Shown in pieces: positions 11,307 to 19,199 of a stretch of DNA of 44,159 bases (within the stretch, counting starts at the first letter, position 1; each line of letters opens with the position of its first letter). The stretch is from Pseudomonadota bacterium (GTDB taxonomy: Bacteria; Pseudomonadota; Alphaproteobacteria; Rhizobiales; Kaistiaceae): positions 1 to 44,159 of the forward strand of contig JAEZEN010000234.1 of the NCBI GenBank assembly GCA_023433185.1. The letters are read 5' to 3'. Position numbers and translations under genes: made by a program. Below the pieces are notes generated by a model. It did not search any database, was not told where the DNA came from, and saw only the letters and a program-made list of their open reading frames with translations.

Positions 11307-11320
11307 CCCAGTCTTACCCA
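11307..11320 (-). promoter_or_regulatory. GGGTAAG box 2 (inverted copy)
   Basis: CCCAGTCTTACCCA is the exact reverse complement of 11228-11241. It lies 76 nt upstream of the UPF0261 start at 11397, mirroring the 81-nt spacing of box 1 from the divergent gene. The second half-site is degenerate here (GGGAA in place of GGGTA when read on the minus strand). Confidence 0.6.
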
Positions 11321-11396
11321 GGCGCTCGATGCAACCACCTTGCGGCGCACGGTCAGCCGTCAGAAAGTCCACCAAGCGCGGCGGCGGGGGGAGGTC

Positions 11397-12596
11397 ATGG
11401 GCAGCATCTACATCGTCGGGACCTGCGACACGAAGGGGGAGGAGCTCCGCTACCTCCGGGACCTGCTCGCCGATGCCGGGCGGGCGGTGAAGCTGGTCGA
11501 CGTGTCCACCTCGTCGCAGGCTTCGGCCGACGCCGCCGACCACGCCCCGCACGAGGTCCTGGCGCACCATCCGTCGGGCGCCTCGCTGACGGGTGACCGC
11601 GGCGAGTCCGTGACGGCGATGTCGGAGGCGCTGGTCCGGTTCATCGCCTCCCGCACCGATCTGGAGGGCATTCTCGGCATCGGCGGCTCGGGCGGCACGG
11701 CCCTCATCGCGCCCGCCCTCCGGGGTCTGCCGGTCGGTGTCCCGAAGGTGCTGGTGTCGACCGTGGCGTCCGGCAACGTGGCGCCCTATGTCGGCCCGAC
11801 CGACATCTCCATGGTGTACTCCGTCACCGACATCGCCGGGCTCAACCGCATCTCCCGGAAGGTTCTCGCGAACGCCGCCTTCTCCCTCCTCGGGATGGTC
11901 TCCCACCAGCTTGCGGAGGAGGCGGACGAGAAGCCGGCCCTCGGGCTGACGATGTTCGGGGTGACGACACCCTGCGTCCAGGCGATCGTCTCGGCCCTGT
12001 CGTCGGAGTACGACTGCCTCGTGTTCCATGCCACGGGAACCGGGGGGCAGTCCTTCGAGAAGCTGGTCGATTCGCGGCTGGTGAGGGCCGGCCTCGACAT
12101 CACCACGACCGAGGTCTGCGACCTCCTGGTGGGCGGCGTGTTCCCCGCCACCGAGGACCGCTTCGGCGCCTTCGAGCGCACCGGCCTGCCCTGGATCGGA
12201 TCCGTGGGGGCCATGGACATGGTCAATTTCGGCGCGCGGGACACCGTCCCGGACCGCTTCAGGGACCGGAAGTTCCACGTCCACAATGCCCATGTCACGC
12301 TGATGCGGACGACCGCGTCCGAGAACGCGCGCTTCGGCGAATGGATCGGTGAACGCCTCAACCGCTGTTCCGGACCGGTTCACCTCAGGCTGCCGGAGCG
12401 CGGGGTGTCGGCCCTGGACATCGCCGGCGGCCCGTTCTTCGACCCGGAAGCGGATGAGGCCCTGTTCGCGGCCCTCGAGCGGACGATCCGGGCGACCGCC
12501 ACCCGCAGCATCGAACGCCTGCCGCTTCACATCAACGACCCGGAGTTCGCGCAGGCCATGATCCGTACCCTAAAGGACGCTGACGCCAATGCCTGA
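11397..12596 (+). CDS. UPF0261 / Tm-1-like protein (COG5441)
   Basis: A 399-residue member of the UPF0261 family, whose plant relative is the N-terminal half of the tomato Tm-1 resistance protein; the family's biochemical activity is not established as far as I know. Family landmarks visible are the start [17 protein letters not shown], the glycine-rich [18 protein letters not shown], the stretch [20 protein letters not shown] and [16 protein letters not shown]. The glycine-rich segments and the Tm-1 family annotation suggest nucleotide binding. ATG at 11397 is preceded by GGGGGGAGG. The next gene overlaps by 8 nt, so the two products are probably made in step and act together. The divergent box pair suggests control by the local regulator. 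Confidence 0.93.
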   Translation: MGSIYIVGTCDTKGEELRYLRDLLADAGRAVKLVDVSTSSQASADAADHAPHEVLAHHPSGASLTGDRGESVTAMSEALVRFIASRTDLEGILGIGGSGGTALIAPALRGLPVGVPKVLVSTVASGNVAPYVGPTDISMVYSVTDIAGLNRISRKVLANAAFSLLGMVSHQLAEEADEKPALGLTMFGVTTPCVQAIVSALSSEYDCLVFHATGTGGQSFEKLVDSRLVRAGLDITTTEVCDLLVGGVFPATEDRFGAFERTGLPWIGSVGAMDMVNFGARDTVPDRFRDRKFHVHNAHVTLMRTTASENARFGEWIGERLNRCSGPVHLRLPERGVSALDIAGGPFFDPEADEALFAALERTIRATATRSIERLPLHINDPEFAQAMIRTLKDADANA

Positions 12597-13452
12597 CCCG
12601 TCGCCTGCCCATCTCGACCGTGACGCGATCCTCGAGCGCTTCCGCGGGATGATCCGTCGCGGTGAGCCCATCATCGGCGGTGGCGCCGGCACCGGCATCT
12701 CCGCCAAGAGCGAGGAGGCGGGCGGCATCGACCTCATCATCATTTACAATTCAGGGCGCTACCGGATGGCCGGACGCGGTTCGCTCGCCGGCCTCCTGGC
12801 CTATGGCAATGCCAACGAGATCGTCGTCGAGATGGGGCAGGAGGTGCTGCCGGTGGTCCGCCGGACCCCTGTGATCGCCGGCGTCAACGGCACCGATCCC
12901 TTCGTCCGGATGGACCTGTTCCTGCGGCAGCTGAAGTCCGCGGGCTTCTCCGGGGTCCAGAACTTTCCGACGGTCGGGCTGATCGACGGGGTGTTCCGCC
13001 AGAACCTCGAGGAAACCGGCATGAGCTTCGCGCAGGAGGTGGAGATGGTCGGGCTCGCGCATCGCCTGGGCCTGCTTACCACGCCCTATGTCTTTTCCCC
13101 GGATGACGCCCGGGCCATGACCGCGGCGGGCGCCGACATCATCGTGTGTCACATGGGCCTGACGACGGGCGGTGCCATCGGCGCGCGGACGGGCAAGACC
13201 CTCTCCGAGTGCGTCGACGCCATCGACGAACTGGCGGCGGCGGCGAGGGCCGTCAGGAGCGACGTCATCGTGCTCTGCCACGGAGGACCCATTTCAAACC
13301 CCGAGGATGCGGGCTACATTCTCGAGCGCTGCCGCGAGGTGCACGGCTTCTACGGCGCGAGCAGCATGGAGCGGCTTCCCACCGAGGTCGCCATCGCGGA
13401 GCAGACGAGGTCGTTCAAGATGCTGCGCGTCGCCAAGGCGCAGGTGCAGTGA
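12589..13452 (+). CDS. Phosphoenolpyruvate hydrolase-like TIM-barrel protein (COG5564)
   Basis: A 287-residue protein of the family long annotated as predicted TIM-barrel enzyme or TIM-barrel signal-transduction protein. Conserved segments are [19 protein letters not shown] at the first strands, [37 protein letters not shown], the QEVEMV helix, [11 protein letters not shown] and the closing [14 protein letters not shown]. All are intact, so it is probably the catalytic member among the three copies here. It overlaps the UPF0261 gene by 8 nt with AAAGGA upstream. In plant Tm-1 the equivalent domain is fused to the C-terminus of UPF0261, so the two gene products probably form a complex. The true substrate is unknown. 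Confidence 0.92.
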   Translation: MPDPSPAHLDRDAILERFRGMIRRGEPIIGGGAGTGISAKSEEAGGIDLIIIYNSGRYRMAGRGSLAGLLAYGNANEIVVEMGQEVLPVVRRTPVIAGVNGTDPFVRMDLFLRQLKSAGFSGVQNFPTVGLIDGVFRQNLEETGMSFAQEVEMVGLAHRLGLLTTPYVFSPDDARAMTAAGADIIVCHMGLTTGGAIGARTGKTLSECVDAIDELAAAARAVRSDVIVLCHGGPISNPEDAGYILERCREVHGFYGASSMERLPTEVAIAEQTRSFKMLRVAKAQVQ

Positions 13453-13462
13453 CCGGGGAGCA

Positions 13463-15250
13463 ATGGCCGAGGGGATCGCCCGGACCGAGGACGGCAGGAA
13501 CGTCGTCGAGGTCCTGAGACGGTCGCTGCGACGTCCGAACACCACGTTGGTCGGCGCCGCGATCGGAACCGGAATGGCGGCGCAGGCGGCGACGCGGGGC
13601 GGCGCCGATCTCCTTCTCGCCCTCAATGCCGGCCGCATCCGCAGCATGGGCGCGCCGTCGATCCTGTCGTTGCTCGCCCTGCGCGAGAGCAATCGGTTCG
13701 TGATGGACTTCGCGCGATCCGAGATTCTCCCCAATACCACCGCACCGGTCTTTTTCGGCGCCGCGGCGTTCGATCCCAGGCAGCGGCTCGAGGACATCGT
13801 CCAGTCGATCGTCTCGGCCCGTTTCCACGGTGTCGTCAACTTCCCGACGGCGGTGTTCCTCGATGGCCGCTTTCGGCTCGCGGTCGAAGCGGCAGGCGTC
13901 GGGTTCGCCCGGGAAGTCGAAATGCTCGCCCTCTCGAGGGAGGCCGGACTCGCGACACTCGCCTATGTCCACGACGCCGTCGAAGCGGAGGCCATGGCGC
14001 GGGCCCGGGTGGACATCATCAACCTCAACCTGGGCTGGAACGTCGGCGGCGAGAGCGGCGTGAAGACCGCCCTGACCCTCGACCAGGCAGCCGAGGCCGC
14101 CCGCACTGTCTTCGCCAAGATCAGGCGCCTCCATCCGGAATGCCTGTGCCTCCTGGAGGGCGGCCCGATCGTCAGCCCCGAGGAGATGTACATCGTCTGC
14201 CGGTCGTCCAAGGCGGACGGCTATGTCGGCGGTTCGACCATCGACCGGGTGCCGTCGGAAAGCTCGATCGAGGGCGTGACCTCGGCGTTCAAGGCGGTGC
14301 GCGTCCTCAAGCGCAAGATCGACGAGCTCGAAAGGAAGCTCGAGCGTGTCCAGCGCCGCTTTTCGATCGTCGGCCGCTCCGATGCCATGGTGCGCGCCAA
14401 GCAGTCGATCGAACGGCTTGCGCGATCCTCGACGCCCCTCCTGATCGTCGGTGAGAAGGGAACCGGCAAACGCCTGTTCGCCCATGCCCTGCATGAGGCC
14501 GCGCGCAAGCGGCGATCCTTCTTCGTCGAGCCTGCATCCATCGATCCGGACGGAGCCCAGCTCTTCGGAACGGCGGCCGCCGACGGCAGGAAGCGGCTGG
14601 TCGGTCATCTCGAGGCGCACCCGAGCGCCACCATCCTGGTCGCCGGCGTCGACCGGTTCACGCTCGCGGCCCAGGCCCGCCTGCTGGAACTGTTCGAGAC
14701 GGGATCCTATGCGAATATCGGCCACGAGCGGCGTCTGGAGTTCGGCGGCAGGCTGATCTTCACCCTCGCGACCGATGCGATGCGGGTGCAGACTGCGCTG
14801 CCCGACGCGCCGCTGCTCGGCCACCTCCACCCCACGCACGTCGCCCTGCCGCCGCTGCGGGATCGGTTCGAAGACCTGCCCGCCCTGGCGGAACACTTCA
14901 TCCGCAAACTGGTCGGCGAGGACGGCCGGCCCCCGGAGATCGACCACTCGGCCTATCGCATCCTCCTTTCCCATTCCTGGCCCGGAAACGTCCGCGAGCT
15001 CAGGGTCGTCCTCGAGGCGGCGTTCACCCGCTGTGACGGCAATGTGATCCTTGGCCGGGACCTCCCCCCTCTGGAGACCGAAGCCTCGGAGAAGCGGCCG
15101 ACGCTCGACGAGCGCGAATGGATCCTCGACGCCTTGCGCCGCCACCGCTTCCGCAAGGGAGAAACGGCCCGCTATCTGCGCATCTCGCGGAAGACCCTCT
15201 ACAACAAGATGCGCCAATACGGGCTGCCGCTCCAGCAGCGCCACGCCTGA
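13463..15250 (+). CDS. PEP-hydrolase-like sensor / degenerate AAA+ / Fis-type HTH transcription regulator
   Basis: A 595-residue regulator. Residues about 15-280 repeat the PEP-hydrolase-like barrel (GAAIGTGMAAQAA, FHGVVNFPTAVFLDG, LLEGGPIVSPEE, GYVGGSTIDRVPSE), a short basic coiled coil lies at 283-300, the AAA+ core at 303-525, and a Fis-like HTH at 551-592 (KGETARYLRISRKTLYNKM). The Walker A GEKGTGKR (330-337) and WPGNVREL are kept, but the GAFTGA sigma-54 loop is absent. The Walker B aspartate-glutamate pair is replaced (ILVAGVD, 391-397). It therefore probably acts on sigma-70 promoters without ATP hydrolysis, with the barrel sensing a ligand that the neighbouring enzyme also handles. 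ATG at 13463 follows GGGGAG, 10 nt after the previous stop. Confidence 0.92.
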   Translation: MAEGIARTEDGRNVVEVLRRSLRRPNTTLVGAAIGTGMAAQAATRGGADLLLALNAGRIRSMGAPSILSLLALRESNRFVMDFARSEILPNTTAPVFFGAAAFDPRQRLEDIVQSIVSARFHGVVNFPTAVFLDGRFRLAVEAAGVGFAREVEMLALSREAGLATLAYVHDAVEAEAMARARVDIINLNLGWNVGGESGVKTALTLDQAAEAARTVFAKIRRLHPECLCLLEGGPIVSPEEMYIVCRSSKADGYVGGSTIDRVPSESSIEGVTSAFKAVRVLKRKIDELERKLERVQRRFSIVGRSDAMVRAKQSIERLARSSTPLLIVGEKGTGKRLFAHALHEAARKRRSFFVEPASIDPDGAQLFGTAAADGRKRLVGHLEAHPSATILVAGVDRFTLAAQARLLELFETGSYANIGHERRLEFGGRLIFTLATDAMRVQTALPDAPLLGHLHPTHVALPPLRDRFEDLPALAEHFIRKLVGEDGRPPEIDHSAYRILLSHSWPGNVRELRVVLEAAFTRCDGNVILGRDLPPLETEASEKRPTLDEREWILDALRRHRFRKGETARYLRISRKTLYNKMRQYGLPLQQRHA

Positions 15251-15317
15251 GCCGCATAGCGCCCCCCGCGGCCGGGGATGCGCTGCCGCGGCGGGGATCT
15301 GCCGATGCCGCCGCCGG

Positions 15318-15342
15318 GCTGCCCGGCCGCCGGCAGGGCAGC
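15318..15342. terminator. Candidate hairpin between convergent genes
   Basis: GCTGCCC at 15318-15324 pairs exactly with GGGCAGC at 15336-15342 around an 11-nt loop. It lies in the 156-nt gap between the regulator (plus) and the binding-protein gene (minus), where a bidirectional terminator is expected. No T-tract follows, so this is a structural guess. Confidence 0.35.
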
Positions 15343-15406
15343 GGCGCGGGGGCAGGGGGGTGCGACCCGGGAGCCGCACCCGTTCGGTTCCTCGGGAGGG
15401 GCCGAA

Positions 15407-16450
15407 CTACTCGCCGGGCCCCTTGCAGGCGATGATCTGGTCCTTGCTGTAGGTCGTCCAGTCCGGGATCGAGATGCTCACCGGCCAGTCCGGATCGAGC
15501 GCGGGATCGGCGGCGGCCGCGAGCTGGGCCCTGCCTTCCGCGGTGGCGTTCTCCCACAGCTCGGGCTGCACGTGGACGGTGTTCGACGCCGGCTGTTCGC
15601 CGGCGAGCAGCCGGAGGGCGAGGGTAACGCCCGCGCCACCGATCGATCCGGGATTCGTCACCGCCGCGCCGGTCAGGCCCTCGACGGTGTTGAGCTGCCG
15701 GACGAACCCGCCCGTATCGGCCCCGACCACCGGCACGAGCGGCAGGTCGGACTCGAGGAGGGCATCGACGATCACGATGTCCGTGCCCGACGTCCAGATG
15801 CCGTCGAACGGCAGGCCTGTGGCGATGTAGTCGAGAAGCTGCTGCTTGCCCTGGTCCTGCTGCCACCCGGTGAAGACCTCGTGCACCACGCGGATGTCCG
15901 GGTGCTCGGCGAGGGCGCGTTTGAAGCCCTTGTCGCGGTCGTTGTCGGCGGACGCACCGGCGGCCCCGCGCATGTAGACGACGTCGCCCTTGCCGCCGAG
16001 CTGCTCGAACAGCCACCTGGCGCCGACATAGGCGTATTCCTCCTGGTTGTTCGAGATGATGTAGGCCGAAGGCTCGGTCACCGCCTGGTCGACCACGACC
16101 ACGACGATCCCCGCATCGGTCGCCTCCCTGATCGCCGGGTTGACGCCGGACGGGTCGGAGGGGTTGACGATGATCGCGTCGACCCCGGCGCTCACCAGGT
16201 TGCGGATGTCCTCGAGCTGGCCGGCCGCGTCGGTGTTCCGGTGCGAGATGTTGAGCGAGGCGACCTCGCCCGAGGCGAGGGCCTGCGCCTTGATCGCGCA
16301 GATCATCTCCTCGCGCCAGCCGTTGCCCTGGCCGGTGTTCGAGACGCCGATGGTGTAGGACCCCTCGGCCACGGCGCCGCCCTGGGCCGCGATCAGGATG
16401 GCGGCGGCCGTGGCGAACGGCAGGAGCGCCAGGTACCTTGTGTTGTTCAT
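15407..16450 (-). CDS. Periplasmic sugar-binding protein, RbsB family, without its own transporter genes
   Basis: A 347-residue periplasmic binding protein of the ribose/galactose type. A signal peptide (about residues 1-28, ending GGAVAEG) precedes YTIGVSNTGQGNGWREEM, then LVSAGVDAIIVNPSDPSGVN, VVVVDQAV and GDVVYMRGAAGASADNDRDKGF, the usual two-lobe family pattern. ATG at 16450 has GGAGGAAG 3 nt upstream; an in-frame upstream start at 16507 has none. RbsB-type receptors normally serve permeases of the RbsC family with an RbsA ATPase. Neither is in this window, so it either uses a transporter encoded elsewhere or acts as a sensor. A GGGTAAG box lies 158 nt upstream. Confidence 0.9.
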   Translation of the reverse strand: MNNTRYLALLPFATAAAILIAAQGGAVAEGSYTIGVSNTGQGNGWREEMICAIKAQALASGEVASLNISHRNTDAAGQLEDIRNLVSAGVDAIIVNPSDPSGVNPAIREATDAGIVVVVVDQAVTEPSAYIISNNQEEYAYVGARWLFEQLGGKGDVVYMRGAAGASADNDRDKGFKRALAEHPDIRVVHEVFTGWQQDQGKQQLLDYIATGLPFDGIWTSGTDIVIVDALLESDLPLVPVVGADTGGFVRQLNTVEGLTGAAVTNPGSIGGAGVTLALRLLAGEQPASNTVHVQPELWENATAEGRAQLAAAADPALDPDWPVSISIPDWTTYSKDQIIACKGPGE

Positions 16451-16607
16451 TGCTTCCTCCACATGGTGTTCTTGGTTCGCGTTCGGGGTCGGCCCGCGCA
16501 CGATCAACGCCCGTCTTGGCCGCCGCTCGGCACCGGGACGCCGGCAGCTGCATCGTGAGGATGCCCGTGCGCCAGCGGCCGATCCACATTCCCTCGGGTC
16601 GCGTCAG

Positions 16608-16624
16608 GGTAAGTTTGGGTAAGC
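16608..16624 (+). promoter_or_regulatory. GGGTAAG box 3
   Basis: GGGTAAGTTTGGGTAAG is a perfect direct repeat of GGGTAAG with a 10-bp period, closely matching the boxes at 11228 and 11307. Relative to the RbsB-type gene at 16450 it has the same orientation as boxes 1 and 2 have to their genes. It suggests that this binding protein belongs to the same regulon as the UPF0261 and isomerase operons. Confidence 0.6.
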
Positions 16625-16640
16625 CGGCGGTGCGGCGGAG

Positions 16641-16656
16641 CGAACGTTAAAGTTCG
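16641..16656. promoter_or_regulatory. Candidate LacI-type operator
   Basis: CGAACGTTAAAGTTCG is a 16-bp palindrome with one mismatched pair, placed 4 nt before a consensus TTGACA hexamer (16661-16666). Position and symmetry suit a LacI-family repressor, and such a gene (20108-21229) ends the operon that starts at 16944. The pairing of site and protein is inferred. Confidence 0.4.
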
Positions 16657-16943
16657 TCCGTTGACATCGCTTCCCCTCCAAACGGAATGTGCGACAGGCG
16701 ATGCGGCGGAGACTGCATCGCCTGCGGTGCAGGGGCAATACGGGCGCTCGGCGGCAGTACGGAATCGTGCCGCACGGCGACACCTGGGCGACGACTGCGA
16801 GAGCGAGGGAAAGACGCGTCTATCGGCGTGGCAGGTTCTTCACGGACGCGCCCCGCGCGGCAGACCCGTGCCTGCCCGAAGCCCGCCCGGGCCGATGCGC
16901 CTGCACCGAAGGGATGGGACAGGCTCAACGGAGGAAGCGTTCA

Positions 16944-18221
16944 ATGTCTGCAAGAATGCAATGGGCCGTGACGGCGGCCGTCATGGGATTGGCGCTCGGC
17001 GCCAACGTCGCCGCCCGCGCCGAAGGTGTCACGCTGACCGTCTGGCACAACACCCAGGACACCCCGGGCATCCTCGGGCTCTACGAGGCCTATGAGAAGG
17101 CGTCCGGCAACAGGATCGAGCTCATCGGCATTCCGGCCGACGATTTCCAGGCGACCACGCTCACGCGGTGGGCGTCCGGCGACCGGCCGGATGTTCTCGA
17201 GTACTTCCCGAACCTCGCGAACCTCGATCGGCTCAATCCGTCCCTGAACCTCATCGACCTGAGCGACGAGGATTTCGTCGCGCGATCGGCCATCTACGAA
17301 CTCGGCGGTCGCGCTTCGGACGGCAGGGTCTATGCGGCGATCACCACCTTCCCGGAGACCTGGGGCCTCTACTACAACAAGAAGGTCCTTGCCGATCACG
17401 GCCTGACGCCGGCCACGACATTCGCCGAAGTTCTGGCGCAGTGCCCCGTCCTCTCCGAGGCGGGAATCGCGACCCTGCACCAGGCGGGCGGGTCGGTCTG
17501 GCCCGTCTATGCGGTGCCGCTCGTCTATGCGAGCGCCGTCGCCGAGCCGGGCTGGGTGGCCGAGGTGGTGGACCGGAAGGCGCGATTCGACGACCCGGAC
17601 TCGCCCTGGGTGCTCGCCATGCAGGCGTGGATCGATATGCGGGATGCGGGTTGCTACAACAGCGACATGACGACGGCGACCTTCGAGCAGTCCGCCAGGG
17701 CGGTCTACAATGGCGAGGCCGCCTACCAGATGATCCACTCCAACATCGCTGCCGTCTATCTCGACCTGGCCGGGGGCGACGCCGCCGCGCTCGACGAGAC
17801 CGTCGGCTTCGTCGGCGTCGGCGCCAAGGAGCCGGCCACGGTCATGAATGCCGGCCCCATCGGCAGCTTCATGGTGCCGAAGACGGGCGATGCGGCGAGG
17901 GAGGCTGCGGCGCTCGACTTCATCCGCTTCGTCACCGGTGCCGGCTACGAGGACTACATCCAGGCTTCGGGCACCTTCCCGATCCAGGACGGCGTGGCCG
18001 ATCCCGCCAACACGTCGCAGCTTCTCCGGGACATCAAGGCCGCCTACGACAACGGTCCCCGCGTCATCCTGATCAACCAGAACGTTCCGGGCGGCGACGG
18101 GAGCGGACTGCAGGTGGTCAGCGAGCTGTCTGTCGGACAGCTGACCCCGATGGAGGCCGCCGCGCAGCTGCAGCAGGGGGTCGCGGCCGCCGCCCAGGCG
18201 CAGGGTCTGCCGGGCTGGTAG
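16944..18221 (+). CDS. Extracellular solute-binding protein, COG1653
   Basis: A 425-residue periplasmic receptor. The signal peptide spans residues 1-25 (cleavage after NVAARA), then VTLTVWHNTQDTPGILGLYEAYEKASG opens the family 1 fold; FPETWGLYYNKKVLADHGL and VGVGAKEPATVMNAGPIGSFMVP are typical downstream motifs. ATG at 16944 follows GGAGGAAGCGTTC. First gene of a plus-strand operon with two permeases (0-nt gap to the next) and a LacI regulator. No ATPase follows, so a shared MalK/UgpC-type ATPase encoded elsewhere must energise it. Substrate probably a sugar or polyol, not determinable here. Confidence 0.93.
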   Translation: MSARMQWAVTAAVMGLALGANVAARAEGVTLTVWHNTQDTPGILGLYEAYEKASGNRIELIGIPADDFQATTLTRWASGDRPDVLEYFPNLANLDRLNPSLNLIDLSDEDFVARSAIYELGGRASDGRVYAAITTFPETWGLYYNKKVLADHGLTPATTFAEVLAQCPVLSEAGIATLHQAGGSVWPVYAVPLVYASAVAEPGWVAEVVDRKARFDDPDSPWVLAMQAWIDMRDAGCYNSDMTTATFEQSARAVYNGEAAYQMIHSNIAAVYLDLAGGDAAALDETVGFVGVGAKEPATVMNAGPIGSFMVPKTGDAAREAAALDFIRFVTGAGYEDYIQASGTFPIQDGVADPANTSQLLRDIKAAYDNGPRVILINQNVPGGDGSGLQVVSELSVGQLTPMEAAAQLQQGVAAAAQAQGLPGW

Positions 18222-19199
18222 GTGCGGAAGGGTGACGTGGACGCGCCCGTTCGCGAGGGCATCGGCGTGACGGGCACCACGCCACCCTTAACGACGCCGC
18301 AGGTCGGTGCTCCCGCCGCCCTGCGGCGCTCGCGGCGCGAACTCAGGCCGACCAGCGCCTGGTTCGCCCTCCCGGCACTGCTCTTCGTGGGCGTGTTCTT
18401 CGTCGTACCCCTTGTTCTCAACCTGCCGCTCGCCTTCTCGAGCTGGACGACCTATCGCGCCGAAGTCGTCTGGAACGGGCTCTCGAACTTCGCCCTGCTG
18501 CACGGGCAGGGCTACCTGATCAATGCGATCTGGGTCACCCTCGCCTACGCCGTCGTCGCCATGGCGGTGCAGAACGTCGTCAGCCTGAGCCTCGCCTATG
18601 CTCTGCGCGAGCCGACCTGGCTCAACATCTTCTTCCGCTCGCTCTTCTTCCTGCCCGTCCTCATCTCGCCGCTCGCCGCAGGTTATGTCTGGCGCGGCAT
18701 CCTCGATCCGGCCGGACCGCTGAACGGATTCATCTCCGCCTTCTGGCCGGGCTTCGGCTTCGCCTGGCTCGGCGACGTCTCGACGGCCCTGCCCGCCGTG
18801 GCTTTCGTCGATGCCTGGAAGTGGATCGGGCTGACGACGCTGGTCTACATCGCCGGCATCAACGCCGTGCCGCGGGACATCATCGAGGCGGCCCACGTCG
18901 ATGGCGCCAATGGCTGGCAGACCTTCTGGCGGATCATCTTTCCGATGCTCGCCCCGGCATTCACCTTCAACATCGTGGTGACGCTGATCGGCGCATTCTC
19001 CGCCTTCGATGTCATCCAGGCGACGACCGGCGGCGGTCCCGGCGCCGCCACGCGCTCGATCAACGTGCTTCTCCGGATGCAGTGGGGCCTGGGCAATTTC
19101 GGCGCCGGCAGCGCCCTCGGGCTGATCATCACCATCATGGTGATCGCGGCCGCCGTGCCCCTCGTCGCCTGGCTCCGCGGCAGGGAGGTTCGCGCATGA
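18222..19199 (+). CDS. Sugar ABC transporter permease, MalF type
   Basis: A 325-residue inner-membrane permease. A polar N-terminus of about 45 residues precedes six predicted membrane helices starting WFALPALLFVGVFFVVPLVL. The EAA loop that docks the ATPase reads EAAHVDGANGWQTFWRIIFP. The GTG at 18222 abuts the stop of the binding-protein gene; a second GTG at 18237 with GAAGGG before it is an alternative start that would remove five residues. Its stop overlaps the next permease start by 4 nt (ATGA). It pairs with that protein as a heterodimeric channel. Confidence 0.92.
   Translation: MRKGDVDAPVREGIGVTGTTPPLTTPQVGAPAALRRSRRELRPTSAWFALPALLFVGVFFVVPLVLNLPLAFSSWTTYRAEVVWNGLSNFALLHGQGYLINAIWVTLAYAVVAMAVQNVVSLSLAYALREPTWLNIFFRSLFFLPVLISPLAAGYVWRGILDPAGPLNGFISAFWPGFGFAWLGDVSTALPAVAFVDAWKWIGLTTLVYIAGINAVPRDIIEAAHVDGANGWQTFWRIIFPMLAPAFTFNIVVTLIGAFSAFDVIQATTGGGPGAATRSINVLLRMQWGLGNFGAGSALGLIITIMVIAAAVPLVAWLRGREVRA

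Larger units (their letters stand above)
11148..11396. promoter_or_regulatory. Divergent intergenic region controlling both operons
   Basis: These 249 bases separate the minus-strand isomerase gene from the plus-strand UPF0261 gene. They carry two copies of TGGGTAAGACTGGG in inverted orientation (11228-11241 and 11307-11320), each about 80 nt from the start codon it faces and each in the same orientation relative to its own gene. No sigma-54-type GG-N10-GC promoter was recognised. A symmetric pair like this suggests one activator or repressor controlling both directions. Confidence 0.65.
16451..16943. other. Divergent intergenic region between two binding-protein genes
   Basis: No supported gene in 493 bases; a 93-codon minus frame at 16647-16928 is Arg/Pro/Ala-rich and lacks a ribosome-binding site. 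The region holds the third GGGTAAG box (16608-16624), a near-perfect palindrome (16641-16656) and a consensus TTGACA directly after it (16661-16666), but no good -10 at the right spacing. It must contain the promoters for both flanking genes. Confidence 0.6.

Noticed and set aside
11148..11396. Sigma-54 promoter expected from the Fis-type regulator
   Set aside because: No TGGCAC-N5-TTGC-like element was found, and the regulator lacks GAFTGA, so sigma-54 control is unlikely.
10341..12530. A 729-codon minus-strand open frame
   Set aside because: Only the 268-codon end (to 11147) has protein-like sequence and a ribosome-binding site. The rest lies opposite the UPF0261 gene and is Arg/Gly/Asp-rich, as expected for antisense frames in GC-rich DNA.
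16647..16928. A 93-codon minus-strand frame in the divergent region
   Set aside because: No ribosome-binding site, Pro/Arg/Ala-rich composition, and it would cover the palindrome and -35-like site.
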